A stretch of DNA of 16,817 bases from the NCBI GenBank assembly GCA_002049785.1, contig MUKB01000005.1, positions 1 through 16,817 on the forward strand, in the 5' to 3' direction. A program made the position numbers and the translations under genes. Of the stretch, positions 14,696 through 16,817 are shown one piece after another. Source of the stretch: Caldifarciminota bacterium 4484_100 (GTDB lineage Bacteria; Hydrothermota; Tepidihabitantia; SM23-42). The notes below the pieces were generated by a model that saw only the letters and a program-made list of their open reading frames with translations, was not told the DNA's origin and made no database searches. The first letter of the stretch is position 1; the number at the start of each line of letters is the position of its first letter.

Positions 14696-15120
14696 TAAAT
14701 GGTCCAAATCTGAACCTTCTGGGCCGGCGAAGCCCTGAGATTTATGGTTCTGAGACCCTTGAGGAACTCAATAAGAGGCTTGAGGACTATGCAGAAAAGA
14801 ATGGCATAAGACTGAAGACATTCCAGTCCAATAGTGAAGCAGAAATCATCGATACGATTCAACAGGCAGAGAATGTTTCCGGGATTATCATAAATCCGGG
14901 TGCCTATACGCATTATTCCATCGCAATTCGGGACGCCATAGAAGCGGTTTCAATACCGGTCATTGAAGTCCATCTGAGTAATATCTTTGCACGGGAGGAT
15001 TTTCGTAGACATTCAGTGATTGCATCGGTATGTAAGGGTCAGATCACCGGTCTTGGCGGGCTCAGCTATTTTCTGGCCCTCGAATATTTTTTGCAATCGG
15101 GTGGTGATGATGGTTTATAG
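14677..15120 (+). CDS. aroQ: Type II 3-dehydroquinate dehydratase
   Basis: Dehydrates 3-dehydroquinate to 3-dehydroshikimate, between AroB and AroE. It is the small dodecameric type II enzyme, 147 residues. Motifs: [18 protein letters not shown] with the catalytic Tyr23, [23 protein letters not shown] with the general acid His79, and [22 protein letters not shown] (14666-14673) at the end of aroKB fixes the ATG at 14677. The end overlaps trpB by 11 nt. Confidence 0.96.
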   Translation: MREILVINGPNLNLLGRRSPEIYGSETLEELNKRLEDYAEKNGIRLKTFQSNSEAEIIDTIQQAENVSGIIINPGAYTHYSIAIRDAIEAVSIPVIEVHLSNIFAREDFRRHSVIASVCKGQITGLGGLSYFLALEYFLQSGGDDGL

Positions 15121-16291
15121 ATTTCCCAATGATCTGGGCTATTTCGGAGATTTTGGAGGAAGGTTTATTCCCGAAACCCTGATGTCGGCATTGATTGAGC
15201 TTGAACAGGCGTATAAACTGATTAAAAAAGATAAAGGGTTTAATCGAACTTTAAGGGCATATCTTGCGGATTATGTGGGCAGACCATCACCATTATATTT
15301 TGCTAAAAATCTGAGCCAGGAGATCGGTGGTGCGCGAATCTATTTGAAGCGTGAGGACTTATTGCATACCGGTGCCCATAAGATCAATAATACAATGGGC
15401 CAGGTTCTACTGGCCAAGAGGATTGGAAAGAAGAGGGTGATTGCGGAGACCGGGGCAGGACAGCATGGGGTTGCAGTTGCTACTGCCTGTGCCCTTCTCG
15501 GTCTGAAATGTACAGTCTATATGGGAACCGAGGATATGAGAAGGCAGAGGATGAATCTTTTGAGGATGAGGCTACTCAAGGCCCAGGTGATTGGTGTGGA
15601 GTCGGGTTCCCAAACCCTCAAGGATGCAATTAATGAGGCACTGCGGGATTGGGTAACAAATGTTGAGGATACATATTACTGTATCGGTTCGGTAGTTGGA
15701 CCACATCCATATCCGATGATGGTGCGTGACTTCCAGTCGGTCATCGGCCAGGAGACAAAGGAGCAGATTATAAAGAAAGAGGGCAGGTTGCCTGATCTCC
15801 TTGTTGCCTGTGTGGGTGGTGGAAGTAATGCAATAGGACTGTTCTATCCATTTATCAATGATGATGTGGAGATGCTTGGTGTTGAGGCTGGAGGTACGGG
15901 GCTTGATACAGATCGACATTCTGCCTCATTATCGATGGGAAGACCAGGGGTATTACATGGCTCTGCGACCTATCTACTACAGGATGGTGCAGGTCAGATC
16001 AGAACCACCCATTCAATCGCTCCGGGACTTGACTATCCCGGGGTGGGGCCAGAACATGCCTATCTGCGGAATTCAGGAAGGGTTCAATATACTACAGCTA
16101 CGGATCAGGAGGCGATTCAGGCTTTTAAACTCCTTTCTAAAACCGAAGGAATAATACCTGCCTTGGAGAGCGCCCATGCAATTGCCGGGGCGATAAAGTC
16201 AGCAAGGGATAGGGCCAAGCAGGACATAATTGTAGTAAATCTATCTGGACGCGGTGACAAAGATTTGAATATTGTTGAGGAGATGATATGA
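15110..16291 (+). CDS. trpB: Tryptophan synthase beta subunit
   Basis: PLP enzyme that condenses indole and serine to tryptophan. It is 393 residues from ATG 15110 ([19 protein letters not shown]). The in-frame ATG at 15107 is also possible; an ATG at 15020 would add 30 residues unlike any TrpB and lies inside aroQ. PLP Lys91 is in [14 protein letters not shown], catalytic Glu113 in AETGAGQHG, the phosphate loop in [10 protein letters not shown], and the C-terminus reads [10 protein letters not shown]. This is the TrpB1-type sequence that pairs with TrpA. It overlaps trpA as ATGA. Confidence 0.96.
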   Translation: MVYRFPNDLGYFGDFGGRFIPETLMSALIELEQAYKLIKKDKGFNRTLRAYLADYVGRPSPLYFAKNLSQEIGGARIYLKREDLLHTGAHKINNTMGQVLLAKRIGKKRVIAETGAGQHGVAVATACALLGLKCTVYMGTEDMRRQRMNLLRMRLLKAQVIGVESGSQTLKDAINEALRDWVTNVEDTYYCIGSVVGPHPYPMMVRDFQSVIGQETKEQIIKKEGRLPDLLVACVGGGSNAIGLFYPFINDDVEMLGVEAGGTGLDTDRHSASLSMGRPGVLHGSATYLLQDGAGQIRTTHSIAPGLDYPGVGPEHAYLRNSGRVQYTTATDQEAIQAFKLLSKTEGIIPALESAHAIAGAIKSARDRAKQDIIVVNLSGRGDKDLNIVEEMI

Positions 16292-16817
16292 ACGGTGTGG
16301 TTGCTGAAAAATTTTTGGAACTGAAAAAGAGACAGGAGGTCGCCCTGATTATATACATTACCTTCGGCTTTCCTGATATGAAAAGGACAATGGAATATAT
16401 CGATGAAATCATCAGGGGTGGTGCCGATATAATTGAGCTGGGTGTTCCATTTTCTGACCCGATTGCTATACCCATTGTTCTTATGTCATATTTGAACCCG
16501 ATCATCAGTTACGGCAGAGAGAGGTTTTTCAAGGATGTCAAAAAGGCAGGGATTGGGGGTGTAATTATTCCTGATCTACCAATTGAGGAATCGAAGGATT
16601 GGACTGCCCAGGCAGAGGACAATGGTATCGAGACCATCTTTCTCGTTGCACCCACATCAACTGAACAGCGCATTAAGGAGATCGCGAGAAGTTCCCAGGG
16701 GTTTATCTATGCGGTCAGTGTTACAGGAACCACTGGAATGCGTCAGGCTCTGGCTCCTGGTCTATTCGAATTTATAAAAAAGGTTAGAAAAAATAGTGAT
16801 AAGCCCATCGCAGTAGG
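16288..16817 (+). CDS. trpA: Tryptophan synthase alpha subunit, internally deleted; 3' end outside window
   Basis: TrpA normally cleaves indole-3-glycerol phosphate and passes indole to TrpB. The ATG at 16288 overlaps the trpB stop as ATGA; 176 codons and part of a 177th lie in the window. Residues 1-60 are ordinary TrpA ([21 protein letters not shown], with catalytic Glu50). The chain then jumps directly to [11 protein letters not shown] (from 61), PDLP, LVAPTST and [10 protein letters not shown], all typical of later parts of the family. The expected segment after SDPIA, starting DGP and containing the second catalytic Asp (Asp60 in Salmonella), loop 2 and helix 2, about 35 residues, is absent. 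The frame is kept on both sides of the junction near 16467/16468. It may be a real in-frame deletion that disables the lyase, or an assembly error. Confidence 0.85.
   Translation, partial: MNGVVAEKFLELKKRQEVALIIYITFGFPDMKRTMEYIDEIIRGGADIIELGVPFSDPIAIPIVLMSYLNPIISYGRERFFKDVKKAGIGGVIIPDLPIEESKDWTAQAEDNGIETIFLVAPTSTEQRIKEIARSSQGFIYAVSVTGTTGMRQALAPGLFEFIKKVRKNSDKPIAV

Noticed and set aside
15020..15109. N-terminal extension of TrpB from ATG 15020
   Set aside because: The 30 residues are the shadow of aroQ in another frame; the family start is at [15 protein letters not shown].
16288..16817. trpA as an old pseudogene
   Set aside because: No stop or frameshift is seen and the motifs on both sides of the gap are well conserved, so a recent in-frame deletion or an assembly error is more likely than decay.
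1..16817. tRNA or rRNA genes, insertion sequences, phage genes
   Set aside because: The few non-coding stretches (866-1345, 2645-2953) were read through and show no tRNA-like cloverleaf, rRNA sequence or transposase remnant.

Overview
The window is bacterial. It has strong Shine-Dalgarno sites (GGAGG types), sigma70-like promoters with TTGACA and TATAAT boxes, and tightly overlapping genes. The protein families, the fused enzymes (HisA-HisI, AroK-AroB) and the intergenic repeats built on inverted CTGAA...TTCAG arms would fit an uncultured bacterial phylum of the WOR-3/FCB-like kind. That placement is a weak inference; nothing here fixes the taxon.

Left part (1-2684): two surface or secreted protein genes diverge from a repeat-filled spacer. 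On the minus strand (1-865, cut by the window edge) is a secreted parallel beta-helix protein. On the plus strand (1346-2644) is a probable lipoprotein with a fibronectin-III-like domain and a YVTN-type beta-propeller. The spacer (866-1345) holds a promoter for each gene, a cluster of four palindromic repeat units, and two sets of low-complexity direct repeats. A perfect 14-bp stem-loop follows the propeller gene.

Right part (2685-16817): one promoter (2720-2747) drives an apparently unbroken amino-acid super-operon of at least 16 genes: hisG-hisC-hisB-hisH-hisF-hisAI-trpD-trpC-tyrA(CM-PDH)-trpF-aroE-aroC-aroKB-aroQ-trpB-trpA. All gene junctions overlap except hisC-hisB, which has a 12-nt gap. 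It joins shikimate-to-chorismate steps (AroB, AroQ, AroE, AroK, AroC) with the branches to Trp (TrpD, F, C, B, A) and Tyr (TyrA), and with most of His synthesis. HisD, HisE, DAHP synthase, EPSP synthase, TrpE/G and PheA are not in the window and may lie downstream or elsewhere.

The most interesting element is the roughly 200-nt leader between this promoter and hisG. It contains an untracked 45-codon ORF whose ATG falls at the predicted +1, so it would be leaderless. Its end is packed with Phe, Tyr, Trp and His codons (FVYFFNYFWH, then two more His), the amino acids made by the operon downstream. A strong hairpin lies over its last codons, and an anti-Shine-Dalgarno element directly after its stop can pair with the hisG ribosome-binding site. 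This looks like a multi-amino-acid leader-peptide attenuator. The second unusual point is trpA, which appears to lack about 35 internal residues, including the catalytic Asp of the DPxAD motif, with the reading frame preserved.
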